Assembly: GCA_004552305.1 (NCBI GenBank)
Contig: SFOX01000003.1
Span: 62,001-126,000, forward strand
Source: Subdoligranulum variabile
GTDB lineage: Bacteria > Bacillota > Clostridia > Oscillospirales > Ruminococcaceae
Length of the DNA: 64,000 bases
Direction of reading: 5' to 3'
Below are positions 8,659 through 18,632 of this stretch, piece by piece. How positions within the stretch are numbered: the first letter of the stretch is position 1; each line of letters opens with the position of its first letter. Position numbers and translations under genes: made by a program. Under the pieces are notes generated by a model. That model saw only the letters and a list, made by a program, of their open reading frames with translations, did no database searches and was not told the origin of the DNA.

Positions 8659-11600
8659 ATGCTTACCTTATTGCTTGGCACCTCCGGCAGCGGCAAATCC
8701 CGCCGTATGCTGGCAGAGCTGCGCGCCCGCGCCGAGCGCGGCGAATACAGCCTGCTGATCGTGCCGGAACAGTTCACCTCCTCCACCGAGGGGCTTTTGT
8801 ACCGCACGCTGGGGGACAGCCTGTCCGCCTATGTGGAAAGCTACTCCTTTACCTCGTTGGCGGAAACGATCCTGCGCCGTTACGGCGGTGCCGCCGTGCA
8901 GACACTGGACGAAGCCGGACGCGCCCTGCTGGTGCGCCGCGCCGTGGACAGCCTGCTGGACAAGGTGGTATATTACAGCCGCCAGCGCAAGTCCGCCGCC
9001 TTCTGCGAGAAGGCTGCCCAGACCATTGGTGAGCTGAAAAGCGCGGGCATCACGCCGGACACGCTGGCGTCCTACGCCGCTGCGCCGGGTATGGACAAAG
9101 AAAAATTGGACGAACTGGCGCTGATTTACGGCGCGTATGAGTCCCTTTTGGGGCAAAGCATGATGGACCCCACCGACCGCCAGCAGTTGGCGGCGCAGCG
9201 CCTGCAGCCGGAATTTTTTGCCGGGCGGGCGGTGTATGTGGACGAGTTTGACACCTTCAACGCGCCCAAGCGCGCCCTGCTGGCGGCGATGCTGCCCGCC
9301 GCAGACGTGACCGTCTGCCTTTGCTGTGACGGCGAAGCCGACCCCGACCACGGGCTGGGGCTGTTCAGCGGTGCCAAAAAGGTCGCGGCAACGCTGCGCC
9401 GTATGGCGGGGGACGCCGCCGTGCCGGTTCACACCGAGGTACTGCGCGACGACCTGCGTCATGCCGACGCCCCCGCGCTGACTGAACTGAACCTGCTGCT
9501 TGCCGACCCCGCCTACACCCCCGAGCCGCAAGACCCCGATGCGCCCGCGCAGATCACCTACTGCGCCGCCGCCACCCGCCAAGCCGAGGCCAAAGCCGTG
9601 GCGGCAGAGATCGCCGCCCGCGCACGGCAGGGTACGCCCTACCACCGTATGGCGGTCATCTGCCGCGACACCGGGCGGTATTTGGCGGCGCTGCGGTATG
9701 AGTTCCGGCTGCAAAACATCCCATTGTTCTGCGATGATGCCACCACGCCTGAAAACACCGCCCCCGCTGCGGCGGTATTTGCCGCGCTGGACATCCTGCG
9801 TATGGGGCTGGGCAGCCGCACCGTGCAGCGCCTTGTCAAAACCGGGCTGGTCCACCTGCCGGAGCGGGTGCTTTGCGCACTGGAAAACTACACCTATACA
9901 TGGAACCTTACCGCCGAGGATTGGCGCAGCCCCTTTACCCGCAGCGCGGCGGGCTACAACGGCGGCGAAACCGAGCAGGAGCAGCAGGTGTTGGCGGATG
10001 CCGAAACCGCTCGCGCCGCCATTGTTCCGCTGGCGCAGACGTTTGCCGCCAAGGCGCGCGGGGCATCCGCTGCCGAGCTGACCAGACAAATCTTTATCTT
10101 CCTGCAGGCGCTGGGGGCGGAGGATTCGCTCAATGCGCTGGCAAGCCAGTTGCGCGCTGCCGGACGTCTGCCTGAGGCGGACGAAGCCCTGCGGGAATGG
10201 AACGTTGTGATGCGCCTTTTAAACCAGCTGGCGCTGCTGCTGGGGGACGAACCCCTTGCCCCGGCTGACTACGCCGAGCTGTTCACCCTGTTGCTGCGCA
10301 CCACCGATTTGGGGCATATCCCGCAAAGTCTGGACAGCGTCATCGTGACCTCTGCCGGGCGTATGCGCCTGCCGGAAACCGACGCGGTCTTTGTGGTCGG
10401 TCTGACAGAAGGGGAGTTCCCCCAGACGCCCGGCGACCAGGGGCTTTTGAACCACGCTGACCGCGATGCTATGATGCGGCTGGGTGCCGAGCTGCCCGAC
10501 TGCTTTGAAAACAAGCTCCTGCGGGAGGGCATCTGCTTTTACAAGGCGCTGACCGTGGCACGCCGCTACCTCTGGCTGAGCTGGCCCGGCGCCGCCCACG
10601 CGCAGGATACTTCGCCCGCCAGCGCCGCCCTGACCCCGGTACTTACCCTTTTGCAGGTGCCGCCCTACACGCCGTCGGCAGCCGCTATGGCCGCCGCGCC
10701 CACCGCTGCGCTGGATCTGTACAGCACGCTTTGCCGGCAGCCGGAGCAGGGCGGGGTATGCGCCGCCATCCTGCAGGTGCTGGGCGAAACGCCCGATGCC
10801 GCCCACGGCTTTGCTGCCGTACACCGCGCTGCGGACGCGGGCAGCTTTGCGGTGGCGGACACCGCCGCGCTGGAAACCGTGCTGGGCAAAAGCCTGCGGG
10901 TCAGCCCCACCAAATTTGAACGGTACCAGCTTTGCCCCTTCAGCTATTTTATGCAGTATGTTTTGGGCGCTGCACCGCGCAAAAAAGCCGAGCTTGCCCC
11001 CAATATCAGCGGCACGCTGACCCACTGGGTGCTGGAAAACGCCCTGCGCCGCCAAGGCGAGGGCTTTACCGAACTTTCTGCCGAGGAGCTGGAAACGCTG
11101 GTGGACGCGCTGGTGCAGGAATATACCGACACCAACCTGCCGGGTATGACGGTGCGTATGCAGTATCTGGTGCAGCGCATCCGGCGCAACCTTGTGGGAC
11201 TTCTGGGCTTTTTGCAGCGGGATTTCCGCCAGTCCGGCTTCAAGCCGGTGGCGTTTGAGCTGCGCATCAATGACCGCGATGACGGCACCCCCACCGTACC
11301 CCCCGTGGAGCTGGAAGCCAAGGGCGGGCATACCGTGCGCGTGGTAGGCACCGTGGACCGCGTGGACGCCATGACACTGGGCGAAACGACCTATCTGCGC
11401 GTGGTGGATTATAAGACCGGCGGCAAAAATTTTGCCTTAAAAGAAGTTTACTGCGGGCTGGACTGCCAGATGCTGATCTATCTCTTTACGCTGGAGCGCA
11501 ACGCCGGCGGGCTGTTCCCCGGCGCACAGGCGGCGGGCATTGAATACCTGCTGGCGGACCCCGCGCCGGAGAGCATCACCCGCGCCGAGGCGGACGCGCA

Positions 11601-11964
11601 GGACGGCAGCCCGCTGCCCACCTACCCGATGAACGGGCTTTTGCTGGACAACGAAAGCGTCTACCGCGCCATGGACACCCGCGCCACCGGCGAGTTTGCG
11701 CCCATCAGCTTCAGCGCCAAGACCGGCAAACCCCTGAACGCCAAAAATTCATTGGCAGATCGCGAAAAACTGGACAGGATCCGTGCGCATCTCGACACAC
11801 TGCTGACCGCCATGGCGGATAATCTGTACGGCGGCAAGGTGGACGCCCTGCCGCTGGGCGGGGCAAAATCCCCCTGCCTGTACTGCGATTTCCGCGCCGT
11901 CTGCGGGCATACCGATGGCGAGAACGAGCGCACGCCCGACATCCCCGCCGATCCGTTTGAATAA
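8659..11964 (+). CDS. addB: ATP-dependent helicase/deoxyribonuclease subunit B
   Basis: 1101 residues. AddB forms the AddAB complex that resects double-strand breaks for RecA loading. The protein opens with a Walker A motif GTSGSGKS (residues 7-14). The C-terminal nuclease domain has LCPFSYFMQYVLG, a VVDYKTGGKNF-type motif and CLYCDFRAVC, giving the four cysteines that hold the iron-sulphur cluster of AddB. The start is the ATG at 8659 after AAAAAGGAACAGG; the frame stays open upstream only because it runs through spoIIR in another frame. The stop is 11 bases before addA. Confidence 0.95.
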   Translation: MLTLLLGTSGSGKSRRMLAELRARAERGEYSLLIVPEQFTSSTEGLLYRTLGDSLSAYVESYSFTSLAETILRRYGGAAVQTLDEAGRALLVRRAVDSLLDKVVYYSRQRKSAAFCEKAAQTIGELKSAGITPDTLASYAAAPGMDKEKLDELALIYGAYESLLGQSMMDPTDRQQLAAQRLQPEFFAGRAVYVDEFDTFNAPKRALLAAMLPAADVTVCLCCDGEADPDHGLGLFSGAKKVAATLRRMAGDAAVPVHTEVLRDDLRHADAPALTELNLLLADPAYTPEPQDPDAPAQITYCAAATRQAEAKAVAAEIAARARQGTPYHRMAVICRDTGRYLAALRYEFRLQNIPLFCDDATTPENTAPAAAVFAALDILRMGLGSRTVQRLVKTGLVHLPERVLCALENYTYTWNLTAEDWRSPFTRSAAGYNGGETEQEQQVLADAETARAAIVPLAQTFAAKARGASAAELTRQIFIFLQALGAEDSLNALASQLRAAGRLPEADEALREWNVVMRLLNQLALLLGDEPLAPADYAELFTLLLRTTDLGHIPQSLDSVIVTSAGRMRLPETDAVFVVGLTEGEFPQTPGDQGLLNHADRDAMMRLGAELPDCFENKLLREGICFYKALTVARRYLWLSWPGAAHAQDTSPASAALTPVLTLLQVPPYTPSAAAMAAAPTAALDLYSTLCRQPEQGGVCAAILQVLGETPDAAHGFAAVHRAADAGSFAVADTAALETVLGKSLRVSPTKFERYQLCPFSYFMQYVLGAAPRKKAELAPNISGTLTHWVLENALRRQGEGFTELSAEELETLVDALVQEYTDTNLPGMTVRMQYLVQRIRRNLVGLLGFLQRDFRQSGFKPVAFELRINDRDDGTPTVPPVELEAKGGHTVRVVGTVDRVDAMTLGETTYLRVVDYKTGGKNFALKEVYCGLDCQMLIYLFTLERNAGGLFPGAQAAGIEYLLADPAPESITRAEADAQDGSPLPTYPMNGLLLDNESVYRAMDTRATGEFAPISFSAKTGKPLNAKNSLADREKLDRIRAHLDTLLTAMADNLYGGKVDALPLGGAKSPCLYCDFRAVCGHTDGENERTPDIPADPFE

Positions 11965-11975
11965 GAGGTTTCTCT

Positions 11976-14900
11976 ATGCCTGACATCCAATTTACCCCCG
12001 CCCAGCAGGCGGCGGTCAGCGCCCGGGGCGGCAGCCTGCTGGTGTCCGCCGCGGCAGGCTCCGGCAAGACCCGCGTTCTGGTCGAGCGCGTGGTGGGGCT
12101 GATCACCGACCCCGACCACCCCGTGGACGCCGACCAGCTGCTGATCGTGACCTTTACCAACGCAGCCGCCGCCAAGCTGCGCGGCGACATCGCCGCCCGT
12201 CTGGGCGAGGAGGTGCGCGCCCACCCCGAAAACGCCCGCCTGCGCCGCCAGCAAATGCTGCTGCAGCGGGCATCCATCGGCACAGTGGACGCCTTCTGTC
12301 TGCATTTTGTGCAGCAAAACTTTGCCGCGCTCGACATCCCGCCGGACTTTGAAACCGCCGAGGAAGCCGACCTTGCCCGCATCGAGCAGGAAACGCTGGC
12401 AGAGGTGCTGGAAACCGCCTATCAGGATGCGGATTTTCGTGCCTACGCCGATTTGTTTGACCGCGGACGCAGCGATGCCACCGCCGGTGAAACCGTGCTG
12501 GAGCTGTACCGCTTTGTGCGCGCGCTGCCCCACCCGGACAAAGCCCTGCAGCACTTTGCCGAAAGCTGGCAGACCGACGCCGCCCCGCAGGATACCCCGT
12601 GGGGACGCGAGCTGCTGAAAATTGCATACCAACGCGCAAAGGATGCCCGCCGCATTCTTTTGACCGCCGCCACCCTTGCCACCCGCGACGATGAGACCCA
12701 GACCGCCTACAGCGGCGTTTTGCAGGACGATGCCGACCGCGCGGGGCGCATCTGCAAAAGGCTGGAAACAGGGGACTGGGACGCGATTGTAGCCGAGCTG
12801 GACGACACCGCCGGTGCCAACCGCAAAGCCGGGCGCATCAAGGGCGGCAAGGATTCCAACCCCACGGCGCTGGCGGTGTCCGAATTGCGCGACCGCGCCA
12901 AAAAGCAGCTGGCGGCGCTGCGCACCGATTGCATCCTGTGTACCACCCTGCAATGGCAGCAGGACCGCGCGACCGCCGCCCCGCTGGTGGCAGCCCTTGT
13001 GCGGGTGACGCAGCTGTTTTCCGAAAAATGCTTTGCCGCCAAATGCGCCGAAAAAAAGCTGGATTACGCCGATTTTGAGCATCTGACGCTGGATTTGCTG
13101 GTGGACGGCGAAAACCGCCGCACCGCGCTGTGCCGGGTCGTCAGCGGGCGCTACGCCGCCGTTCTGGTGGACGAATATCAGGACACCAACGCCCTGCAGG
13201 ATGCCATCTACTTTGCCTTGGCGCACACCAACGCGGACAACCTGTTTTTTGTGGGCGATATCAAGCAGAGCATCTACCGCTTCCGGCAGGCAGCGCCCGA
13301 GGTGTTTATTGAAAAGCAGCAGGTCTGGCTGCCGTACCCGCAGCCCGCGCCGCTGGCATCGTCGCTGAGTCTGGATCGCAACTTCCGCTCCGCGCCCGGC
13401 GTCATTGACGGTATCAACTACTTTTTCTCGGTGCTGTTTTCCGAGCAGGTCGGCGGTGTCGAATACGGTGAAGGGCAACGCCTTGTGGTGGGGCTGCCCA
13501 ACCCCGACTACCCCGGCTTCTGCGAGATGGACGTGACCCTTGGCACTGTGGAGCAGGACGCCGAGCAGATCGCCCGCCGCATTGCCAAGATGGTGGACAC
13601 GGGTTTTGCCGTGCGCTGCAAACAGGGTACGCGCCCCTGCACCTACGAGGATTTTTGCATCCTTTTGCGCGGACGCAAGGATTTTACCGCCTACGAGGCG
13701 GCGCTGCGCAAGCACGGCATCCCCGTGTTTGCCGATACATCGTCCGATATTCTGGACACGCCTGCCATCCGCCCCTTTGCATCGCTCTTGCAGGTGCTGG
13801 ATAACCCCGCGCAGGATATCCCGCTGGCATCGGTGCTGCTCAGCCCGATGTTCCCCTATACGCCCGATGACCTTGTCGCGCTGCGCGCCCGCTGCCCCAA
13901 GGGCAGCCTGTATGCCGCCGTTTTGTACAGCGGGGGAGAGCGCTTTGCCCCCTTTGCGGAAGCCCTGCAGGAGTACCGCCGTCTGGCGCGCACACTGCCC
14001 ATGGATCGCCTGCTGGAGGAACTGCTGGCGCGCACGGGATATCTGGCCGCCGTGGGTACTATGTCCGAAGGTCCGCGCTGCCGTGAGGATCTGCTGGCAT
14101 TCACCGGCTGGGCAGCCGGGGCAGGGCGCAGCGGGCTGTCAGCGCTGTGCCGCGCTATGGAATCCGCCAAGCGCGGCAAGGGGCTGGTGTTAAGCCCTGC
14201 CGGGCAGACCCGCCCGGGCTGTGTTTCCATTATGACGGTGCATCGCTCAAAAGGTCTGGAATTTCCTGTTGTGTTCGTGGCAAACACCACTCACAAGTTC
14301 AATCAGTCGGACGCCGTGCGCCCGGTGCTGAGCCACAGCACCTTGGGCGTGGGCGTTATGCTGCGGGCAGGTCATACCGCCAAGCGCTACAAAACGCTGC
14401 CCTACGCCGCACTGACCCAGACCATCCGCGCCGAAACTGTCAGCGAGGAAATGCGCATTTTGTATGTGGCGCTGACCCGCGCGCAGGATGCGCTGATCAT
14501 CACCGCGCCCATCGCCGCGGCATCGGGCACCAAGCTGCCCGCGCTTTGCGCCCAGACCGAGGCAGCGACCCCCGAAATGCTGCAGAGTATGAGCAGCTGG
14601 GGCGCGTGGCTGATGACGGCGGCACTGCTGCACCCCGACAGCCACGCGCTGTGGGATATCACAGGGATGCTGCCGCACACCCTGCCCACCCGCGTGCCGC
14701 TGACGATCCGGGTGTATACCGGGCAAGATGCCGAAACAGAACAGCCGCAGGTCGAACCTGCCGTGCCCGATGCCGAGTTTGCGCGCGTGCTGCGGCAAAG
14801 CTTTGCGTGGCGCAGCCCCCGCGCCGCGCTGGAAACGATACCCGCCAAGGTCAGCGTCAGCGCTGTGACCCACGCCGCCAAGCCGGTGGCGCTGGAACGC

Positions 14901-15437
14901 CCGGCGTTTATGCAAAAATCCGGTCTGACCGGGGCGGAACGCGGCACCGCCATCCACGCCTTTATGCAAAGCGTGCCGTTTGACAGCCCCACTCCCGACC
15001 TTGCCGCCGAGGTGCAGCGCCAGATCGACGCCGAGCTGCTGGATAAGAACCTGTCCGAAAAGCTGCGTTTAAGCGATGTACAGCCGTTTTTTGCCAGTGC
15101 CGTCTGGCGGCGTATCCGGCAGGCTGCGCAGATTCTGCGCGAGGAGCCGTTCATCACCGCGCTGCCCGCCGATGAGGTCGTACCCGACAGCGGCGTACCC
15201 GGTGCCGAGGTGCTGGTGCAGGGCATCGCCGACCTGGTGCTGGTGTTTGATGACCACGCCGAAATTCTGGACTACAAAACGGACCGCAGCACCGATGCGG
15301 ATTTCTACCTGCGGGAGTATGCCGACCAGTTGCGCCTGTACCGCCGCGCCTTTGCCCAGCGCCTGCGCGTGCCGGTGACCAAGCTGACCATTTACAGCTT
15401 TACCATGCAGCAGGAAATTGACGTACCTATGCGATAA
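11976..15437 (+). CDS. addA: ATP-dependent helicase/nuclease subunit A
   Basis: 1153 residues. A UvrD/Rep-type superfamily 1A helicase with a C-terminal RecB-like nuclease. It is the 3'-5' motor and nuclease of AddAB. Visible motifs: Walker A SAAAGSGKT (24-32), LLIVTFTNAAAAKLR (motif Ia), VLVDEYQDTN (Walker B), LDRNFRSAPGVI, MTVHRSKGLEFPVVF, LYVALTRAQDAL (motif VI), and nuclease motif EILDYKTDRS near the C-terminus. Length and order match the family. Translationally close to addB, so the subunits are likely made together. No intact terminator follows on this strand before the convergent rpsT. Confidence 0.96.
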   Translation: MPDIQFTPAQQAAVSARGGSLLVSAAAGSGKTRVLVERVVGLITDPDHPVDADQLLIVTFTNAAAAKLRGDIAARLGEEVRAHPENARLRRQQMLLQRASIGTVDAFCLHFVQQNFAALDIPPDFETAEEADLARIEQETLAEVLETAYQDADFRAYADLFDRGRSDATAGETVLELYRFVRALPHPDKALQHFAESWQTDAAPQDTPWGRELLKIAYQRAKDARRILLTAATLATRDDETQTAYSGVLQDDADRAGRICKRLETGDWDAIVAELDDTAGANRKAGRIKGGKDSNPTALAVSELRDRAKKQLAALRTDCILCTTLQWQQDRATAAPLVAALVRVTQLFSEKCFAAKCAEKKLDYADFEHLTLDLLVDGENRRTALCRVVSGRYAAVLVDEYQDTNALQDAIYFALAHTNADNLFFVGDIKQSIYRFRQAAPEVFIEKQQVWLPYPQPAPLASSLSLDRNFRSAPGVIDGINYFFSVLFSEQVGGVEYGEGQRLVVGLPNPDYPGFCEMDVTLGTVEQDAEQIARRIAKMVDTGFAVRCKQGTRPCTYEDFCILLRGRKDFTAYEAALRKHGIPVFADTSSDILDTPAIRPFASLLQVLDNPAQDIPLASVLLSPMFPYTPDDLVALRARCPKGSLYAAVLYSGGERFAPFAEALQEYRRLARTLPMDRLLEELLARTGYLAAVGTMSEGPRCREDLLAFTGWAAGAGRSGLSALCRAMESAKRGKGLVLSPAGQTRPGCVSIMTVHRSKGLEFPVVFVANTTHKFNQSDAVRPVLSHSTLGVGVMLRAGHTAKRYKTLPYAALTQTIRAETVSEEMRILYVALTRAQDALIITAPIAAASGTKLPALCAQTEAATPEMLQSMSSWGAWLMTAALLHPDSHALWDITGMLPHTLPTRVPLTIRVYTGQDAETEQPQVEPAVPDAEFARVLRQSFAWRSPRAALETIPAKVSVSAVTHAAKPVALERPAFMQKSGLTGAERGTAIHAFMQSVPFDSPTPDLAAEVQRQIDAELLDKNLSEKLRLSDVQPFFASAVWRRIRQAAQILREEPFITALPADEVVPDSGVPGAEVLVQGIADLVLVFDDHAEILDYKTDRSTDADFYLREYADQLRLYRRAFAQRLRVPVTKLTIYSFTMQQEIDVPMR

Positions 15438-15452
15438 AATGCGGCGTTTCCG

Positions 15453-15493
15453 CCATAAAAATGAAAATGCCCGCCGTTTTCACGGCGGGCATT
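15453..15493 (-). terminator. rpsT terminator
   Basis: An 11-bp stem (15466-15476 with 15483-15493, AATGCCCGCCG arm) has a 6-base loop. On the minus strand it is followed by TTTTCATTTTTA. It lies immediately after the rpsT stop. The plus strand lacks a T-run, so it mainly serves rpsT. Confidence 0.85.
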
Positions 15494-15505
15494 GTTCAAG
15501 TGATT

Positions 15506-15772
15506 TTACTGAGCAGCGGCTTTGTTAGCGCGCTTAGCCATGCGGCTGATCTTGCGGGCAGCGGTGTTTTTATGGATGACACCCTTGCTCTTGGCAGAGT
15601 TCAGTGCAGAGGCAGCAGCCTTGATGGCGGTCTCTTTGTCAGCAGCGTTGCTTTCGATGGCAGCGTCAGCCTTCTTGATCACTGTTTTCAGGTTGGACTT
15701 GATGGCCTTGTTGTGCATAGCCTCTTTCTTAGCCTGAACAACGCGGTCCTTCTGAGATTTGATATTAGGCAT
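15506..15772 (-). CDS. rpsT: 30S ribosomal protein S20
   Basis: 88 residues, Lys/Ala-rich, starting MPNIKSQKDRV, the characteristic S20 start. S20 is a primary 16S rRNA binder in 30S assembly. The ATG at 15772 has an ideal AAGGAGGTGG site upstream; a GTG three codons earlier falls inside that site and is rejected. Single-gene unit with its own promoter and terminator, convergent with addA. Confidence 0.97.
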   Translation of the reverse strand: MPNIKSQKDRVVQAKKEAMHNKAIKSNLKTVIKKADAAIESNAADKETAIKAAASALNSAKSKGVIHKNTAARKISRMAKRANKAAAQ

Positions 15773-15810
15773 TCGTTCCACCTCCTTGGTTCCCCATAAC
15801 AGTACAAGCT

Positions 15811-15839
15811 ATCTTACCACGTTTTGCGGCGACTTGCAA
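15811..15839 (-). promoter_or_regulatory. rpsT promoter
   Basis: On the minus strand TTGCAA (15834-15839) and TAAGAT (15811-15816) are 17 bases apart, about 40 bases before the rpsT ATG. Confidence 0.75.
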
Positions 15840-15908
15840 GGGTTTTTTGAAAAATAATTCTAATTTTCGCTGCAAATTCATAAAATTGTGGTCAAAGGGG
15901 GTGCAGCT

Positions 15909-16973
15909 ATGCCCAAAAGACAGCAAATCGGGGTGGCAGCAGGGCAGGTGGTCGCGTTTTTGCTGTGCGCAGCGGCAGGTCTGGCGGCGTTTGTGCAGCT
16001 TCCCCAGCGAAAAATTGCGCAGCAGGTCTGGCTGGCGGCGGCAGCGCCGGTCGCCGCCAAGGCACCGCAGCCCGAGGCGGCACCCTCTCCCACACCAACC
16101 CCCGCACCCACGCCCACCCCTGTGCCAACCCCTGCCCCGACACCGACATCCGCCCCGTCAGCCACCCCGCCGCCCGATGCCGGTGCCATACGCAGCGTAT
16201 ATCTTTCGCCCGATGCAGGTAGTGTCCGGCTGGCGGCAGGCACCATCCGCAATATGACCGAGCATCCCGACGCGGATTTGATCGCTGCCGTAGATACCGT
16301 CAACCTGCCGTTTTCCGTAAAGGTCGGCAGCGCCGAGCCGCAGATTTTAATTTTGCACACCCACGCCACCGAAACCTACCAGACCCATCCGGAGCTGTAC
16401 TATGACCCGGATTTCACCGCACGCACCCGCAATACCGCGCTGAATATGTGCGCGGTGGGGCAGGTGATGGCAGACGTGCTGAACGCCGCCGGCATCACCA
16501 CCCTGCACGACACCACCCTGCACGATTCGCCCAGCTACACCGAAAGCTACGCCCGCAGCCGCGCCACCGCGCAAAGCTACCTGCAAAAATACCCCAGCAT
16601 CCAAATTGTTCTGGACGTGCATCGCGATGCCATCGAGGATTCTGACGGCACCCGCGTCAAGCCGCTGTGCCAAATCGACGGGCAGGACACCGCCCAGGTG
16701 ATGCTGATTGCCGGATGCGACAACGGCACCACCGCCAAGCTGCCCAACTGGAAGCTGAACCTGCGCTTTGCCGCCGCGTGGCAGCAGGCGATGAGTGCGC
16801 AGTATCCGGGGCTGGCGCGCCCCGTGCTGTGCGGCTACCGCTTTTATAATCAGGACCTTGCCGCCGGGTGCCTGCTGCTGGAGATCGGCGGTCACGCCAA
16901 CACGCTGGCGGAAGCAAAGCGGGCGGGGGAGCTGGCTGCCAAGGCGCTGGTAACGGCGCTGACGAATTTTTAG
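15909..16973 (+). CDS. spoIIP: Stage II sporulation protein P (peptidoglycan hydrolase)
   Basis: 354 residues. An N-terminal membrane segment (about 10-30) is followed by a Pro/Thr/Ala linker (about 54-90) and the SpoIIP amidase/endopeptidase domain. The active-site segment ILILHTHATETY (H150, H152, E156) is intact, as is the later VLDVHRDA motif. In sporulating firmicutes SpoIIP works with SpoIID and SpoIIM to remove septal wall and drive engulfment. The ATG at 15909 follows AAAGGGGGTG. CATAAAAT at 15879-15886 resembles a sigma-E -10 box, which would fit mother-cell expression, but no clear -35 is seen. The TAG stop is shared with the left end of a repeat element. Confidence 0.9.
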   Translation: MPKRQQIGVAAGQVVAFLLCAAAGLAAFVQLPQRKIAQQVWLAAAAPVAAKAPQPEAAPSPTPTPAPTPTPVPTPAPTPTSAPSATPPPDAGAIRSVYLSPDAGSVRLAAGTIRNMTEHPDADLIAAVDTVNLPFSVKVGSAEPQILILHTHATETYQTHPELYYDPDFTARTRNTALNMCAVGQVMADVLNAAGITTLHDTTLHDSPSYTESYARSRATAQSYLQKYPSIQIVLDVHRDAIEDSDGTRVKPLCQIDGQDTAQVMLIAGCDNGTTAKLPNWKLNLRFAAAWQQAMSAQYPGLARPVLCGYRFYNQDLAAGCLLLEIGGHANTLAEAKRAGELAAKALVTALTNF

Positions 16974-17146
16974 GCAATACCGCACAATTCTCGCCTGACG
17001 GCTTAAGCACCGCTCCGGCGGCTGCGGCACGGCATCTGCGTTGCCAAAATGCTCGCCAATACACAAAGTATTACCTGCGCTTTTGGCTTAGCATCTGCCG
17101 TACCTCGCTCGCCGTATCGGCACTTAGAATTATGCGGTATTGCCCT
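16972..17146 (+). repeat. Inverted-repeat element, long variant (175 bp)
   Basis: The ends AGGCAATACCGCACAATTC and GAATTATGCGGTATTGCCCT are mutual inverted repeats. The core CGCCTGACGGCTTAAGCACC recurs in the copies at 19686, 23309 and 29601. This copy has about 90 extra bases between the core and the right end. Its first bases overlap the TAG stop of spoIIP. No coding capacity. Confidence 0.85.
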
Positions 17147-17176
17147 TAATTTCTGCCGCCAACCTGCGCCAGCCCC

Positions 17177-17205
17177 TTTACTTTTTTGCAATAACCATAT
17201 ATAAT
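17177..17205 (+). promoter_or_regulatory. asnS promoter
   Basis: TTTACT (17177-17182) and a perfect TATAAT (17200-17205) are separated by 17 bases, 42 bases before the asnS ATG. Confidence 0.65.
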
Positions 17206-17246
17206 AGGGTGTATTCATAAGTTGAAAAATGAGGAGTGGACTACCT

Positions 17247-18632
17247 ATGCAAAGAACCGAACTGGCATCGCTGTACAAATCCACCCCCGCTGACGGCACT
17301 AAGGTGACGGTCTGCGGCTGGGCAAAAACCGTGCGCGATTCTAAAAATATCGGCTTTATCTCCCTGTCTGACGGCAGCTGCTACAAGCCCGTGCAGGTCG
17401 TTTTTCAGGCGGACAAGCTGTCCAACTATGCCGAAATCGCCAAAGCGGGTCTGTACACCAGCTTTGAGGTCACCGGTACGCTCGTCCTGACCCCCGGCGC
17501 CAAGCAGCCGTTTGAGATCAACGCCGATGCCATCACCGTGCTGGGCTGCTGCGGCTGCGACTACCCGCTGCAGAAAAACAAGATGGGCATGGACTACCTG
17601 CGCACCATGACCCACCTGCGGCCCCGCACCAACACCTTCAACGCTGCGTTCCGCGTGCGCGGTCAGGCTGCGTTTGCCCTGCACCAGTTCTTCCACGACC
17701 GCGGCTTTACCTATGTACACACCCCCATCTTTACCGGCTCTGACTGCGAGGGCGCGGGCGAGATGTTCCAGGTCACCACGCTGGACCTCAACGACCTGCC
17801 CCGCACCGAGGACGGCACCGTCGATTACTCCAAGGACTTCTTCAAGCGCGCCGTCAACCTGACGGTTTCCGGTCAGCTGGAGGCCGAGGCCATGGCGATG
17901 GCGCTGGGCAATGTCTACACCTTCGGTCCGACCTTCCGCGCCGAAAAGAGCTACGACACCCGCCACGCCGCCGAGTTCTGGATGATCGAGCCGGAAATGG
18001 CATTTGCCGACCTGAACACCTATCTGGAAACCGCCGAGGCTATGACCCGCTACGTCATCCGCTACCTGCTGGATCACTGCGCCGACGAGCTGGCGTTCTT
18101 CAACCAGTTCTTTGACAAGGGTCTGATCGAGCGCCTGACCTTGGTTGCCGACAGCGACTTTGCCCGCGTCAGCTACACCGACGCCATCGAGCTGCTGAAG
18201 AAAAACAACGACAACTTCCAGTACAAGGTCGAGTGGGGTACCGATCTGCAGACTGAGCACGAGCGCTACCTGACCGAGCAGATCTTCAAAAAGCCGGTCT
18301 TTGTCACCGACTACCCCAAGGAGATCAAGGCGTTCTATATGCGCCAGAACGACGATGGCAAGACCGTTGCCGCCGCCGATATGCTGGTACCCGGCATCGG
18401 CGAGCTGATCGGTGGCTCCCAGCGTGAGGAGCGCCTGGACGTGCTGGAAGCCCGTATGAAGGAATTGGGTCTGAACACCGAGGATTACAGCTGGTACCTT
18501 GACCTGCGCCGCTTCGGCAGCGTCAAGCACGCCGGTTACGGCTTGGGCTTTGAGCGCCTGCTGATGTACGTCACCGGTATCCCCAACATCCGCGATGTCA
18601 TCCCCTTCCCGCGCACCTGCGGAGGCTTCTGA
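17247..18632 (+). CDS. asnS: Asparaginyl-tRNA synthetase
   Basis: 461 residues. Class IIb synthetase charging tRNA-Asn. The N-terminal OB-fold anticodon-binding domain opens with VTVCGWAKTVRDSKNIGFIS. Class II motif 2 is FRAEKSYDTRHAAEFWMIEPE, shown here only in its key part FRAEKSYDTRHAAE. Motif 3 is GYGLGFERLLMYVTG, and the protein ends FPRTCGGF. The ATG at 17247 has a GAGGAG site 10 bases upstream; an ATG six codons earlier overlaps that site. The stop overlaps mutY. The product feeds the tRNA-Asn sensed by the T-box at 35632. Confidence 0.96.
   Translation: MQRTELASLYKSTPADGTKVTVCGWAKTVRDSKNIGFISLSDGSCYKPVQVVFQADKLSNYAEIAKAGLYTSFEVTGTLVLTPGAKQPFEINADAITVLGCCGCDYPLQKNKMGMDYLRTMTHLRPRTNTFNAAFRVRGQAAFALHQFFHDRGFTYVHTPIFTGSDCEGAGEMFQVTTLDLNDLPRTEDGTVDYSKDFFKRAVNLTVSGQLEAEAMAMALGNVYTFGPTFRAEKSYDTRHAAEFWMIEPEMAFADLNTYLETAEAMTRYVIRYLLDHCADELAFFNQFFDKGLIERLTLVADSDFARVSYTDAIELLKKNNDNFQYKVEWGTDLQTEHERYLTEQIFKKPVFVTDYPKEIKAFYMRQNDDGKTVAAADMLVPGIGELIGGSQREERLDVLEARMKELGLNTEDYSWYLDLRRFGSVKHAGYGLGFERLLMYVTGIPNIRDVIPFPRTCGGF

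Noticed and set aside
15438..15505. The hairpin at 15466 as terminator for addA
   Set aside because: The plus strand lacks a T-run after the stem; the T-run is on the rpsT side.
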